A DNA stretch of 57,168 bases from Actinomortierella ambigua. Taxonomy: Eukaryota > Mortierellomycota > Mortierellomycetes > Mortierellales > Mortierellaceae. Shown in pieces: positions 24,903 through 36,145 of the stretch (positions within the stretch are counted from its first letter, which is position 1; every line of letters starts with the position of its first letter). The stretch spans positions 1-57,168 of the forward strand of contig JAAAJB010000177.1 of assembly GCA_016098155.1 (NCBI GenBank). Reading direction: 5' to 3'. The position numbers were made by a program, and so were the translations under genes. The notes under the pieces were generated by a model. That model had not been told where the DNA came from. It ran no database searches and worked only from the letters and a program-made list of their open reading frames with translations.

Positions 24903-25512
24903 ATGGCAATCGAAAGGAGAGGGGAGCAGCAGGAAAGTACCTTTACACGAGTATCTGCGTGTGGAGGTAGGAGATTGAACAATGCGGAAGCAAAGCCAGT
25001 CTTTGAGCGACAGGAGCGGGTGCAACAGCAGAGTAGCAAACGGACGGGTAAGTGAGCGTGCGTAATACAGGACAAGGAGTGAGAACATTAGGAGAAGAGG
25101 GGCAAGAGGAGAGAGTCAGCAGCAGGTAGAACGCACAGGTTCCTCGAATGTTGTTTTTTTCCGTATCCTGCTTTTGCATTGTGTCCATACAGTTTCTTTA
25201 TCCTTTCGGGAACAATAAAAGTGAAAGTACCTGACTGTATGAGTAACAAAGATGACTCTCAACTATGGTTGTTGTTTTTTTTTTCACTTTTTCGCTTGGC
25301 GGTTACACGGTTCCTCGTTCCATCCGCTACTGTCCCGCTTCCCACAAGGCCGGTCGCCTGACGAGTTTGAACAACAGCAGCACACGTCGTCGATCGCCGA
25401 GAGGAGTGATGCGTTTCGACAACCAAACAGCGTCCATGCCCTGCAACAGGTTTTTTCTTTTCTTTTCTTTTCTGCAGGGGAGTCGAGAGGGGATCATCGT
25501 CATGCCTTGTGA
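24903..25512 (+). CDS. Weak candidate gene, Gln/Ser-rich, function unknown
   Basis: A tentative two-exon model: 24903..25047 and 25349..25512. Exon 1 starts MAIERRGEQQESTFTR and ends at a strong donor (GTAAGT) in phase 1. Exon 2 begins after CCCACAAG in the matching phase and reads GRSPDEFEQQQHTSS. Together they give 102 aa. The support is the phase match, the good donor and the protein-like composition, not homology. An alternative end uses a 28-nt GTTTTT...CTGCAG intron at 25450-25477, giving a tail ending YFVEYID with its stop at 25588; that intron would be unusually short. Upstream exons are possible. Confidence 0.3.
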
Positions 25513-27015
25513 GGCAGCAGTGGGGACTGCCTGGGCCGTCTCCCCGGATCCTATTCGGAAACTTTATTTTGTTGAATACATTGATTGAATTGAAAGTTGC
25601 GGTCCTTCATATCAAAGCATCCGCACTCTCTTCGTCGCTCAAAGAGACCACTATTTTTGTGCGTGGTGTTGTATAAATGATACTGTTGTTTTTTTTTTTG
25701 CTGTTGAAGTGTGTGTTGTTGTTGCGCTGTTGTGTCCTTTGTGTATTGTGTACGAAGAATGGTGAGTCTTATTTTTGAATCACATCTTTTTTCCCATTCA
25801 CCTTATTTTTTTTTCTTTGTTCGTCAGCAACCTTTTCAGCAAAAGGAGGGGGGACAGTGCTAACACGCCAGCAAACGACGCCGCAAGAAAGAAAACGTCT
25901 TCTGCGCAATAAAAAAAAATAGGGTGGAGATAGTTGGGAGGAGCTGAACCTGTTTCTTGTCCGATGGATGAGATACTGGATGCGGCGTTGGCGAGGTACT
26001 GCTGTAATCATGACACGACGGAACCTAGGCTAGGAGAGGCAGGGAGGGAGAGAGAAGGCACAGAGGACGGGGGGGAGGGGACATGTCGTCAACAAAGTCG
26101 ATGTGGCATGTTTCCGAACAACGAGAATAGTACCAAGAACAGGATGATGCTTGTAGATCTCAAAACGTGGAGAGAGGGGAATGACTAACAAGGTGCTCTT
26201 TCCGTCGCGACAGACAGGTTATTGTGCTGCTGTTGAAGTTCAGCCTTACGAATAGCATTTGACGACCATCCCTGTTCTCCACTCCTCTCCCTCCTCGCTT
26301 CCTCTTTAATCCTCTTCTGGGTTCACCCCGGGTAAAGCTTGCCTGCCTCCCCCCCCCCCAATAGTTCCGGTCATCTGTCCGTCCAACGGTGGTTCGTCGT
26401 CACCCCTGCTTAGCGGCCGCGCAAAAAAGCAGCAATGTGAGAGTCATCCTCTTTCCAATAGAGTGGAAGTGACAAAACCAGCACTTTTTAGGAAAGGAAA
26501 CCTACAACCGGATACTTTTGTTCAATTCAAATGACTCTTTACTTCAGCAAAATGCAAAAAACTTTATATGGTTGCCTCTTACACAACCATAACCCCCACC
26601 CGCCGTCCTCCGTTTTGGGCAATGTCCTCACCAAAAAAACTTTTTTAAGCTTTCTGCCCGTGGTGGACGCAAGCTCTGTTGGAGCAAAGCAATAATAAAG
26701 AAGTACACGCAGATCGCTTCAATTCATTTTGCAGCAAATACCCATATATTGCCAAGAGAGAATAAGCTATGTATGGCTGTACTGCAGGTATCTGATCCGC
26801 TTGTCATACTGGAGCTTGCATTTTTTTTTCATACCATCCGAAACGCTTATGCTAAAGACTAGGACGCGTCAAGGCTGCACCATCATCTCACCACGATCGC
26901 TACATCTTTACTCTCGACAATACGACAATGGTATTTTGAGAGCAGTGCCAAGGTGGTTACAATCGGATGCACCACCTTACCTGCAGAAACTGCGCTCTCT
27001 CTTGACCTGCTTTCA

Positions 27016-27049
<34 letters not shown>

Positions 27050-29765
27050 CTTCCTCGCACTCAACTTCGTGTCCCCTTCGCTCATTCTCTTCTTCCTCCA
27101 CTTGGAGTTTGTGGTAAACAAATCATCAGCAAGAGGTTAATAAAGCCTATTACCCCTCTTTTTCCTCCCACGTAAACATTTCACAACATCAATTGCTGTT
27201 GTGCATCAATCTCCACTTTTATTCGGTCCGATATCAAGAATCGACAACATCATCAACGGACATCAGGGATTAGGGATCAGGGTGTTGATTACATCGAGTT
27301 CTCCATGTTTAGTGCGTGCGACCATGCAGTACACAATGCCGTGGGCCCAAAAAAAAAGGCTGCATGGTCCGCCTGACAGTAAAGCAGGGTACAGCCAAAA
27401 CAAAAGGTAAAAGAAAAAAAAAAAAAAAAAAACAAGGGCGTTGGTTGGAAAAAGACTCGTTGCAAAGGCGAGTTCTACCAATCAGCCAAAAGACCAGGTA
27501 AAAAAGCAAGCCAATCGCGTCATTTCTTCCCATGATAGATATACAAGATGAAAAAAGCATGGTCGTCTGCTGAACTGTGCATCAACAGCTCTCGTGTTTA
27601 CGATTGTTGAGCAGATGGCGTAGTGTTGTCCTCCAGGGTCAACATGATGCCATCTGTCCTCTTGACCCTAGTCCTTGTTTCCTCTACGTGGAAATGAAGG
27701 GCGTATGAGCGCGGTAGTGTTCATCTGGGTTAATGGAAGGTAGGGAAAGAGAGGAGGTTGGGGGGGAAGGTTAATGGGGCAAGGCTGAGAGCTTTCAAAG
27801 CCAAAGAGCACTCTGGCCATCTCCTATCGTGCTTCCTGCCGCTGCTCTCTAATACACTTTTGTACCTTGCAAGTCTTTTTTTCCTCCCCTCCTCTCTCTT
27901 CCCCCCCTCTTCACCCGATCGATGGTGGCAGGACGGATTTCAGCGGCCACTGATTGGCTAAGACCCTTTCCCAGCAAGGGGATTAGTAAAGGTGTGGGCG
28001 GAATGACTCTCTCCTCACTCAACGAACATGATTCACCTCGCAACAAGGTTTGAGGAAAGCCTTTTTTTTTTTTTTGTCCTGCTGTTGCGGTCTTTCATTC
28101 GACCCACCGCCTGTTCTCGTTTGTCTTTCAAACAGGGAGAAACCATGTTCAATCGAGCTGACCCTATCCCACCATGTATTCCATCTGCATAAGGATGTGA
28201 GAGGTGGCCCCTCACAACGTGCGCCAATGCGACAAACTCTGTCTCTCTCTTTCGTTGTCTCTCTCCAGCAGCTGCTCTCCCGTCATTTCGTTTGGGTCTT
28301 CATTCGGCTACTACGCATTCTTGACTAGAAGCTCTACAGCCCTAATATCTTCAAACAAAAAAGCCCATGATACGCTGGGTGAGGACCTGGGTCGGGTGAA
28401 TGCACTTTTCTCCTCCAAAGGCATTTTCACCAATGTTTAGATGTTATCAAATAACAGCCCGTTGCGGTGGGTAGGAGAGGGCTGTTTGAAGGTGACGGGA
28501 GGGGGATTTGAGTCTTGGCATCCGTTGGAGGCATGGGAGAAAATGAGATGCGTTTTGGTAGTAGTAGAGCATTTCCTTCGCCTTGCAAGAATACAAAAAA
28601 GGGGGAACCAAACATTCCTCGATCGTCTTCTTGGCATGTGAGATCCTCTTCTCTCTTCCCGCCCCAGTTGTTTGTCGTCGAATCCTCTAGATCGTTCTCC
28701 CTCCTTTCCTCGTCCCCCCCTCCCCGCAACTCCATCTTCTAGTCTGCGTCAATCTCGCTATCGTTTCGTCCACACGACACGACGGTCCTGCTTGCTACAC
28801 GTCCACCTCCCGCCCCCTTCTCCTTTTCTCTTTTTCTCTTTGTCTTTGTTTAAACAGCTCTTCCGTGTCTCAACCTTGTTGGGACCAGTTTCAGGCACAC
28901 ATGGCCATCCCGGCCACACTTCAACTGGTTCTGATTTTTTTTTTTTTTTCACTGATCGACAGTCATGTTTCATTTTACTCCTCCGGCATCAGAAAAGAAC
29001 TTATTCCCCGCCTTTTAAGGGACGACCGCAAGGGATCCCTTTCTGACCGTTCATTGCGATCGAGTACTAATTTCTGAATACCTACATGGACTGGACTACA
29101 TTACTCCTTTCAGGTGTACTACACTTGGGTATACACCACCATGTGAACTCATGGAAGGAGGTTTATTTATTTATTTTTTTTTATTTTTGCATGGGGCTAA
29201 GAGCGGGACAGGGAGAGGGGGAGAGGAGGAATGATAGAGGGCCCAAACAATAAAACGTGCGTACTGAGTCATTTTGCTCCTTTCCTCGGGAACGAGAGGG
29301 CAACCGATCATGGGGCGACTTGCGGGGGGGAGAGAGAGAAGGCGTGGGCGCAACGATATATTTTTTTGTGTGTGTGTGTGCTTGGAATGATGGCTTCCAA
29401 TAAGCCCCATAAGCATTGGGAGATGAGCATTTGTATGTGAACAAGGGTAGGGTGAGGTAGGGAGGAAGGGGAACCGCGGAGAGGGCGTGGTTGGCCAAGG
29501 TTTCTGAGTTCCATTTTCCCCCGCATAGTCCTCCACTCTCCCCCGAAGGCTGGCTCCACCCCCCCCTATCCCGCCCCCGCCCCTTCTTCGTCTTAAAACC
29601 GAAACACGAAACAAACAGGCTCCACTCGTCTTAGGGGGAGAACAACAGAATCATCTCCTTTAGATCCATCGAACCATTGGTACCATCAAATACCCCTCAA
29701 GCAAAAACCTCGACACGTTTGCCAATCAAGGCATGAGGAAGGGATTTTTTTTTTCTTTTCCAACA

Positions 29766-29789
29766 CCATGGAACCAAGTCGGTTCCATG
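29766..29789. repeat. Short perfect inverted repeat
   Basis: CATGGAACC and GGTTCCATG separated by 5 nt. It is compatible with a dimeric protein-binding site or may be chance. Confidence 0.6.
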
Positions 29790-29961
29790 TCCTCCAACCA
29801 CGCAAGACATTTGCTATCCCTATAAACGTCTTTTTTTTTCCCACGACACGACGGCAACTTCAACCCGCTCGTCCCCTTTTTTTCCTTTTTCTTTTACCTT
29901 GGTTGGTATTCGTTTGAGGATGGGGAGTGAAAGAGATCCTCGTCGTCCGTTGCATGATATA

Positions 29962-30020
29962 CATGTAAAACACATCACAAATGACACTTCCTCTCGTCTG
30001 TTTCCCACGTGTTTTACATG
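29962..30020. repeat. 12-bp perfect inverted repeat with 35-nt spacer
   Basis: CATGTAAAACAC at 29962-29973 pairs with GTGTTTTACATG at 30009-30020. It could form a hairpin in RNA. It lies downstream of the Ral-like gene in an intergenic region. Confidence 0.7.
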
Positions 30021-30365
30021 CTACACCGTCGAAAAAAAAAAGACTCTGAGTGGGTCATACCAAGTAGCATGGACTTTTGTTAGGATGCTACATGTCTCTG
30101 TATATTGCCGAAAACGAAATAAAGTGATAGGGATAGGGATATGTCGCGGGTATACAAAAGGACGTCTGGTAGGTGCCGGTGTCGGATTCATTGGCTTTTT
30201 TTTTTTTTTTTTTTTTTTGAACAGATGATCAATCACGAGGAGCACAGGTCATTTTTTTGGGTCTTCCCGTAACACAATATACCTCTTTTCTTCTTCTTAT
30301 TCATCTTCCTATTCATCTTTCTTTGTCTGTCTGGTCGATTCGTTGTCTCTTTTCCTTCTTCACCA

Positions 30366-31827
30366 TCAAAGAAGAAGACATCGGCTGCCCCTGCTCCTCC
30401 GTTCCCGTTCCTTGGCCGAGTCCTTGCGCTTCCGAATCTCGCGCAGTAACATCGTGTAGACCTCCTCCACATTCAGTCGCGTCTTGGCCGATGTCTCAAT
30501 ATAGGTACAGTTCCACTCTGTCGCCTTTGCCTGCGCCTCCTCATAGCTGACCTTGCGCAACTGCCGAAGATCGGCCTTGTTGCCCACTAGGATGAATGGG
30601 ATCTAACAACAAAAAATTCCCAAATCCCGAGCACACGAAAGAGAAGTTGGACATGAAATAAATACAAGAGCCACTTTCTCCTTCAATCGCCTCCTCGGCT
30701 TGCTTTCAATCCTGATAACCTCAAATGGCCACAGGATGGGTGATGATTTGGTTCCCCTGAGGGTGTTTTTTTTTTTTTTTACCTTTTCATCGTCAAGAAC
30801 GCGCGAAATCTGATCCCTGAATTCCTGGGTGTGCACAAACGACTCGTGTTCGCAGATAGAGAACACACACAGAAATCCTTCGCCTGATCGATAATAGTTG
30901 TCGCGAATCTAATCAACACAAGGAAATGATAAAAAAAAAATGGGTGGGAAGAAATATCGTTAGCATGTTGTTTGGTTGCGATCGCTGGGATGACAAGAAC
31001 AAAATATGACACCCAATCGAATGATCTCTCCGTGTTACGGAAGCATCTCCTGGAACTGATCAAAGCACAGCCCAAAATTTGATTTTTTTTTTGACACGCA
31101 TGTTGGGTGATGCCTTGGTGGAATCAAGGGGTTGGTGGCGTCAAGGAGAAATCAAGGAAACCAAGTGATCTCCGGGCAAAAGATCAGCTGGGTCACCTGT
31201 TGGATGATGTGATATAGGCAGCATTGGTGCTTTTTTTGTTCAGTGTTGTGGCTGTTCCTGTTATCGTTTGCTTCGAGCAGGGAGACTGAATGACTGCCTG
31301 AAGACTAAAAGGGGCTCTTGTAGGCTGCATCCTCTATCCTCCCCCTTTTTTTTTCTTGCTGCTCCTTGCTTCGTTAAGACCATCTAGCTTTTGCCACCTT
31401 GTGTTCGAGATCCATGAAATCCACTAGTCCTCGACCTCAGAAGCAGCTTTTTTTTTTCGGATGTCTTCCTTTTTTTTTCCAATGAGAAACAAAAAGGAAA
31501 CACAAAAATAAAGGGACCTCGGTTCCAAATACCTGGTAACCGATAGGAAAGGAAGGGAAGGCACAAGTTCAGAGAAGAGCAAAATAAAGAAATAAAGAGA
31601 CTTACAGCGGCATACTCTTCCTGGCCTGCGGTATCCAGGATATCGATCTGGCATTCTTGGTTGTCGAGGATGATCTTTTTCCGATACGAGTCGGCTTTTG
31701 TTGGGTCATACTCCTCCACAAAGTCACCGTACATGAACTGCAGTGTCAGTGCCGACTTGCCGACACCTCCAGAGCCGACCATGATCACTTTGTGCAACGG
31801 CAGCTCGTGCTTTGCTTTCTTGGGCAT
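30366..31827 (-). CDS. Ral-type small GTPase (Ras superfamily)
   Basis: Three exons on the complement: 31606..31827, 30783..30908, 30366..30602, giving 194 aa (RalA is 206). G1 is GSGGVGKS (18-25). The switch I/effector region [12 protein letters not shown] (40-51) is almost that of animal Ral. G3 is DTAGQEEY (65-72), followed by [18 protein letters not shown]4 is NKAD (124-127) and G5 is ETSAK (152-156). The C-terminus is basic and ends in a CaaX box, CLLL, predicting geranylgeranylation and membrane attachment. In animals Ral acts with the exocyst and RalBP1 in secretion and actin control. The effector motif supports Ral over Ras, Rap or Rheb; the role in this organism is inferred. The start codon is followed directly by the usual short basic N-terminus. 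Confidence 0.94.
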
Positions 31828-33328
31828 TTTCTTGCGTGATGGAATTGTGTTGAACGTTTGGATGTGAAAAAGGGGGAGAGATGGGTGGTCTTGTTAGGTC
31901 CTTTGGTCCTTTGTCCACTCCTGCGGCAGCGATGTAGTTGATCGGGGAAGAGGACAGCTGTTTTGTGGTAAGGTAAAGGTATGGTATGGTATGGTATGGT
32001 GTGTGTGTGGTGAGGTGTGGTGTGGCGTGGTGTAGTGTGTGGTGTGGTAGTGCGGCAAGTCAAGCGAAAGAAAAGGGTGACTGGCTTTCCGTTAAGAGGA
32101 AACTACTGGGAAGCAAAAAAAAAAGGGGAGGGGGAGGGGAGCAGCATAGAGCCAGAAATGAAAGAAGAAAACGGATGGGGTCAGTAAAGGAGGAACAGAG
32201 GTTGCCTGTAACTTGAGGAAACCGGTTCTAACGTGGTTGGCCTGTCTGTGTGCGTGTGTGGTGTGTGGTGTGTATGTACCACCATGGTGGGTACAACACT
32301 ACAGAAAAGACTGAGTGAGAGCGAGAGAGAACAGAGAGGGATGAAGGTTATCCGGCGCGCGCATACACACGCCCGATCTCCCTCACAAAAAAAAAAGAGA
32401 GCGGTGGGAGGATTGAAGGGGCAGGCAGGGCAACTGGATTCCACGCCAGGTTAACACGCCCCCAGACCTCCTCCTTCTCCAGCCCACCCTTCCCCTATTG
32501 CGATAGACACCACACTGCCACATCCCCCTATCGCTGAAAAAGCAACCTCAGTCAGCTGGGATAGCCAAAAGGAAGGGATGGAAAGAGAACGAGTGGAAGC
32601 ACCATCCGGCCCAAAATAGACAGAGAAAGGAACGACGAGCAGGCACAACAGCCCAGGGTGGTGACGAAGAGGAGCGACACGAAAGGAGGTCAATGGGATC
32701 CCATTGTTGAAACGATGTGGAGGTGCTTGCTGGTGCCTGGGCGTCGGACTTTTTTTTGCCATGCCGTCCAAAGAAGTGGGAAGACGACAGCAAGGTGTGT
32801 AGCCGTAGGTATGTGTGTGGGGTCCGACTCAAAGCCAGCGCGTCAAAAAGTCGATGGGTGGAGCAGAGAAGTGAGAGAGAAAGAGAAAAAAAAGAGAGAG
32901 AGAGGCGGACAGGGAGAGGAGGAAGGAAGAAAAAGACAATGTGCATGTTTCTCATGGGAGAAGGGTCCTACCTGCTCGAGGAAGGGGAATGAGGAGAGGG
33001 GAGTGGTTGGTGGTGAGGGAGGAGAGGTTTCTTTTCAGATGAATGCAATGAAGGAACATGGGTTGAAAAGAAGTGTGTGGTGGCTTAGCCTCTTCCTCTT
33101 CCTTTCAGTCTCTCCATCTCAGGCACACAAAAAGGACACAAGGTTGCCCCAATCACAAAGTGTTCTTGCCGTCAGTCGTTGGTTGGCCATCTCTCCACAC
33201 TCAATACTCCCCAAATATACATATTTACGTTCAAATACAGAGTTTTCTATTGTGAGCAAATGGGATAACTACGGAAAATACATGGTGCTCCTCAAAGAGG
33301 CCAAGGGATGAAGACACTGACTCTGCTC
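31828..33328. other. Intergenic: Ral-like promoter and 3' flank of deacetylase 1
   Basis: Includes a (GGTAT)n/(GT)n-rich tract at 31975-32050 and AG-rich low complexity near 32870-32950. A 217-codon plus-strand ORF here (32658-33311) is judged spurious. Confidence 0.6.
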
Positions 33329-34231
33329 TTAAGCACGATACCATTGTGTCTGGTTCAGGCCAAGGCAGTGGCCCACTGTCACCAGCGCATAGCCTGCGCT
33401 CTGAAGGTACTCAACGACGAGGGGAGTCAGCTTCTCTACCGTCGATTGGTAAGTGTCATGGTGCAGGGCAATGTAGCCATGCGACTTGGCCGTAGGTAAG
33501 TCGAGCACCTTTTTGAACTCGGCCAGAGACGAGTTCACGTTGTCAGGGTGTCTCCAGTCATTCGAGTCAATGTTCCAGTTGGTAATATAGTACCCAAGCT
33601 GCGTCAAGTACTGGACCACGTGCGCATTAGCATTACCGTACGGAGGTCGCATGAACAGTGGCCGCCATCCGATAATTGCCTTGATCTTGGTGTCCACTAT
33701 GTAGTATATATCATACGTATGTAGAAAGGAATTGTCAGCATCGTCTCGTCAAGCCTGTGCATAGAGGGCCAAGCAAATCATCGTAAGAAAACAATCAACC
33801 CCCTCCCAACAACACGTACAGAGAGACATTTCGCTAGCAATGCGTTCATCAGAGAGAGTATTCAGATCATCATGGGAGTAGGTGTGGCTGGCAATCTGGT
33901 GGCCTGCTTGATAGGCACTTAGAACGGCCGAGGCGTGGTCCTCAATACGACCATTGTTGTCGCCGTTGACATAGAAAGTGGCGTAGGCTTTCTTAGAGTT
34001 GAGATAATCGATAAGCTTCTGTGTGTAGTTCGAAGGACCATCATCGTACGTCAGGGCAACCTGGCCAGGTTGGGTACAGTTGGTGATGATTGCGGCCGTG
34101 GGCGCTCGCTTGACTAGCTCGGACATGACTACGGGCTCCTTCTTGATCTGGACGGGGGCTGCCCATACACAGAGAGTCAAGGCTGAAAGAGCGGACAGCG
34201 CTGGTGTGACGCGAGCAAAGTTGAACAGCAT
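33329..34231 (-). CDS. Secreted polysaccharide (chitin) deacetylase 1
   Basis: Two exons on the complement, 33820..34231 and 33329..33696, giving 259 aa. A signal peptide (about 1-25) and a short propeptide end at Lys41-Arg42, a likely Kex2 site. The NodB (CE4) motifs are present: TYDDGP (61-66, Tyr in place of the usual Phe), metal-binding HTYSH (116-120), RPPYG (154-158), NIDSNDW (179-185) and ALHHD (214-218). CE4 enzymes remove acetyl groups from chitin or related polymers, producing chitosan in the cell wall. A cysteine before the first motif (Cys52) and one near the C-terminus probably form a disulfide. It lacks the intron after HQIA found in the other two copies. A TATA box lies 142 bp upstream of the ATG. 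Confidence 0.94.
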
Positions 34232-34372
34232 GATGAAAATGTTTGGTTTTTGGAGAATAGGTGGGTACGAGTGTAGGAACAAATGTGAGGTACCAGGAGC
34301 AAATTGTGGTGATGGAAGCGTGAGAGTGCTTTGCGGGTTAGACGGACGGTAGGAGGATGCTTCCTTCCAGGG

Positions 34373-34380
34373 TTTTTATA
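34373..34380 (-). promoter_or_regulatory. TATA box of deacetylase 1
   Basis: TATAAAAA on the minus strand, 142 bp upstream of the start codon, at a plausible distance for an inducible secreted-enzyme gene. Confidence 0.55.
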
Positions 34381-35668
34381 TTTGCTTGTTACCGACAAGA
34401 ATAGCCCAAAGGTGTGGAAAGACTGACGATCTCGTGCGGAAGGGGGAGGCACACTAGTGGCCACACGTCTCGACAGATTGATATACAAACAAGAGTCTCC
34501 CTTTCCTCCGTCTATTCTCGGTGCGAAGCGTTGTCTCTATTTTTGCAACCGCCCACCAGACTGTGGCTAGTTCAGGGCAAGGCCTATGTATGTAGCACAG
34601 CCCTGAATCAGAAAAACACCCTCCATGTAGACTCGGTCCTTCCCACACTATGCATCGCCTACCAGCCAGTCACCGCCTTTGTTCTCTCTCTCTCCTCACC
34701 CTCTCTCCTTTTTCTCAGCTGACATATTTCGCGCCCCCGAGGGCCATCCTCCTCCGATCAAAGCACCTCGATCCAAGGTATAGCCTCATCAGGACTTTAC
34801 GACAACCACGGTACTCTGTCTCCTCTCTCTCTCTCTGTGTCCTTGATCCGCAATAGCCCCGCCACTTTGAACACCTTTGATACGAGACTGTTGGGCTGTG
34901 GGGAGGTAAGAAATTGCCAATTGCCCCAGTTCAGCCTAGATGCGCCCGCCTGTGGTAAATGTGCAAGGACTGCCTAGAGAGAGAACCAGTGTCTCTCATC
35001 TAACCCATACTAAGCGGATCAAGGCGACCAACGCGTCAATGGAACCTTCCCACCCTTCTCTCCCCTCCTCCCAGAGTCTATCCTGACCTGTTGTCTGCAT
35101 CCCCCCTCCCTGCTTGCAACAAGACTGTAGCAAATGGCGTGCATCAAGTGGGATGGAGACAAAAGCGGGATACAGAGATAGCTAGCTTTTAGAACAGGAG
35201 GTCGAGGAACGTGTTGGTAGGAGGATGGCAATGAAAAAAGGGCGAAGCGGGAGGAAACGTTTATTATGTCACCCTGTCCACGAAATCCAATGCAATATTC
35301 GCAGGCGAACATGCTAATGCACGTACTTGAGGGCGTCAATGCGGGTTGCACATGTGCATTGGTTCCCTAATATTAGAAGCGGGTGGACAAGTTTTTTTTT
35401 TTTTTTTACTGTTACTCCAGCGCATTCCTGCAATTAATGAGAAAAAACGCTCTCAATAACGAGTGACACTCAGCGCACCCAGCCTCTTCATCGGATCATT
35501 GAGGGAAGTATGATCCTCTTCATACTGGGCAGCACCCTGTCCTTCCAGAGAGGACACCCGTGGGCCATAGCCCAGCTTTTCCCAAGTTGCAACAAAATCT
35601 GTCCAGATTGACGTTTGGTGGCGCTGTGACTGAAAAAAAAAAAAACAAAAAAAAAATAGTAGAGATGA

Positions 35669-35727
35669 AACTATCTACCGTGCCTCAACGTTGGCTGGGT
35701 GGTCAACGTGAGGCACGACAGATAGTT
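35669..35727. repeat. Long imperfect inverted repeat (hairpin)
   Basis: Left arm 35669-35693 (starts AACTATCTACCGTGCCTCAA) and right arm 35704-35727 (CAACGTGAGGCACGACAG onward) are reverse complements apart from one bulged A and two mismatches. The loop is 10 nt. Such a stem is stable in RNA. It could be a small foldback element, an intergenic RNA hairpin or a remnant of a MITE; no target-site duplication was identified. Confidence 0.8.
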
Positions 35728-35915
35728 AGTGAATCCCGTTCATTCGAAGCGGGGGCTCTCCCCCTTTTATAGGAAAAAGTCAGAGTGAGACTAAATTAAG
35801 GGACACGTAAGCAGACGTGTTACAGGAGATGAAATGCAAGTCACTTTTTTTTTTTTTTTTTTTTTTTTGGGGAGGCGGTTCAAAGAGGAGGGCCCTCCCG
35901 CGGGGAGGTAAGGTG

Positions 35916-35925
35916 NNNNNNNNNN
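35916..35925. other. Assembly gap (10 N)
   Basis: Ten unknown bases directly before an oligo-T run; probably a contig join of unknown size. Confidence 0.99.
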
Positions 35926-36145
35926 TTTTTTTTTGGGAATCGGGAATAATGATGTTATATAAATTGTTCAGTTGTTTATGGATGCGCTATGTCATTAAGC
36001 AAAAGGGTTGCCCGGATATATATGATAGACGGAGGGGGGGGGGGAACGGGAACTACTCCCCCTCCAAGTGTTTCAGTATCTATGTGGTGGAGGGAGAGAG
36101 GGGAGAACCCCTCCAAGGTTGGTCGCCAAGTTAAAGCGAGGCAGT

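Larger units (their letters stand above)
25589..30365. other. Gene-poor interval upstream of 3' end of Ral-like gene
   Basis: About 4.8 kb with only short ORFs, CT-rich tracts, oligo-T runs and some inverted repeats. I see no coding exon that I could defend, no tRNA and no recognisable transposon. A non-coding transcript cannot be excluded from sequence alone. Confidence 0.5.
34382..36145. other. Intergenic with N gap and hairpin
   Basis: About 1.8 kb between deacetylase genes 1 and 2 with no supported gene. It contains a strong hairpin at 35669-35727, oligo-T runs and a 10-N gap. Confidence 0.6.

Noticed and set aside
28895..29077. Small ORF starting MAIPATLQLVLIFFFFSL that looks like a signal peptide
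   Set aside because: The hydrophobic core comes from an oligo-T run; there is no conserved remainder and no exon context.
32658..33311. 217-codon plus-strand ORF
   Set aside because: Purine-rich artefact opposite the Ral/deacetylase intergenic region; no domain, unusual composition.
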